Position numbers and translations under genes: made by a program
Part shown: positions 7,957 through 8,196 of the stretch, in pieces
How positions within the stretch are numbered: the stretch's first letter is position 1
Layout: the number at the start of each line of letters is the position of its first letter
DNA from: an uncultured Bacillota bacterium
GTDB taxonomy: Bacteria; Bacillota; JAAYKD01
Direction: 5' to 3'
DNA: 8,196 nt
NCBI GenBank assembly: GCA_937897315.1
Contig: CALCNS010000080.1
Location: 1 to 8,196 of the forward strand
The notes under the pieces: generated by a model
Seen by the model: only the letters and a program-made list of their open reading frames with translations
Database searches by the model: none
Told to the model about the DNA's origin: nothing

Positions 7957-8148
7957 ATGAAAGTGATAAAAAGAGAGAAGACCTTCGATTTTGCTGCGTT
8001 CAACTTAGATCGCTTAATCGAATTAGTTGATATCTATGCACCACCTAAGGAAGAAACACCTATGGCAGACTTTATAGAACCCCTTCTTGCGAAATATTGT
8101 GAGTTTACGAATCGTGATGCCATAGGTAATGTATATGCCTTCCGCAGA
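7957..8148 (+). CDS. N-terminal fragment of a putative zinc metallopeptidase (M20/M28/M42-like)
   Basis: An ATG at 7957 is preceded by AGGTGAT (7947-7953), which matches the extended 16S complement, and by a good promoter. Sixty-four genomic codons are present. The segment LDRLIELVDIYAPPKEE (residues 17-33), then PMADFIEPLL and DAIGNVYAF (54-62), resembles the start of clan MH di-zinc peptidases, where a first helix and a D/E-x-x-GNV strand precede the metal ligands. No metal-binding residues are included, so family and activity stay tentative; M42 aminopeptidase or M20 peptidase are the leading options. The frame runs on without a stop to the end of the window, but the codons after 8148 are sequencing adapter and must not be counted. 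It is divergent from the miaB operon and has no evident functional tie to it. Confidence 0.55.
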
Positions 8149-8196
8149 AGATCGGAAGAGCACACGTCTGAACTCCAGTCACGTTTCGGAATCTCG
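8149..8196 (+). other. Illumina TruSeq adapter contamination at the contig end
   Basis: This stretch is artificial. It opens with AGATCGGAAGAGC and continues as the 34-nt TruSeq read-1 adapter (8149-8182). A six-base index GTTTCG (8183-8188), the bases GA, and ATCTCG (8191-8196), the start of the constant region after the index, follow. The index matches what I recall as TruSeq LT index 21. Its in-frame translation gives the well-known artefact peptide RSEEHTSELQS. The genomic sequence therefore ends at or just before 8148. Confidence 0.98.

Noticed and set aside
8149..8196. C-terminal continuation of the peptidase-like protein
   Set aside because: The codons are TruSeq adapter, giving the artefact peptide RSEEHTSELQS, and are not genomic.

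Overview
The window looks like the end of a Gram-positive (Bacilli-type) contig of moderate, slightly AT-leaning composition. It carries a compact minus-strand operon of conserved genes in the order miaB, mutS, mutL, an RsmJ-like methyltransferase gene, miaA, hfq (read from about 7844 down to 64). The mutS-mutL-miaA-hfq order, the purine-rich ribosome binding sites (AAGGAG, GGAGGG, GGGGTGAT), the endonuclease-type MutL and the short 79-residue Hfq all fit Firmicutes. B. subtilis has ymcA and cotE between miaB and mutS. Here nothing lies between them, so I infer a lineage outside Bacillus proper, such as an Alicyclobacillus-, Thermoactinomyces- or Paenibacillus-type relative. The genus cannot be fixed from this sequence.

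Layout. 1-27: too short to assign. 28-65: a hairpin with a T-tract on the + strand, touching the hfq stop codon. 64-2045: hfq, miaA and the methyltransferase gene. 2042-6438: mutL and mutS, the mismatch-repair pair. 6459-7844: miaB. 7845-7956: a divergent intergenic region with a good + strand sigma-A-type promoter. 7957-8148: the first 64 codons of a + strand gene that looks like a zinc aminopeptidase/peptidase N-terminus. 8149-8196: not genomic. It is Illumina TruSeq adapter with its index, left on the contig end, so the peptidase gene is cut by the assembly.

How the genes fit together. MiaA and MiaB catalyse successive steps of the ms2i6A37 tRNA modification. The RsmJ-like protein is probably a 16S rRNA guanine methyltransferase. 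Hfq is the RNA-binding Sm-like hexamer. MutS recognises mismatches and MutL is the endonuclease-type partner; both show candidate sliding-clamp binding motifs. Gene spacing is 20 nt, 8 nt, a 4-nt overlap, an 11-nt overlap and 16 nt, so the set is probably one transcript with translational coupling, read from the divergent region above miaB.

I found no mobile element, CRISPR array, tRNA or rRNA, and no evidence for an undescribed system. The notable points are the adapter tail, a non-consensus residue in the MutL nuclease motif, the gene order, and the orientation of the left-end terminator.
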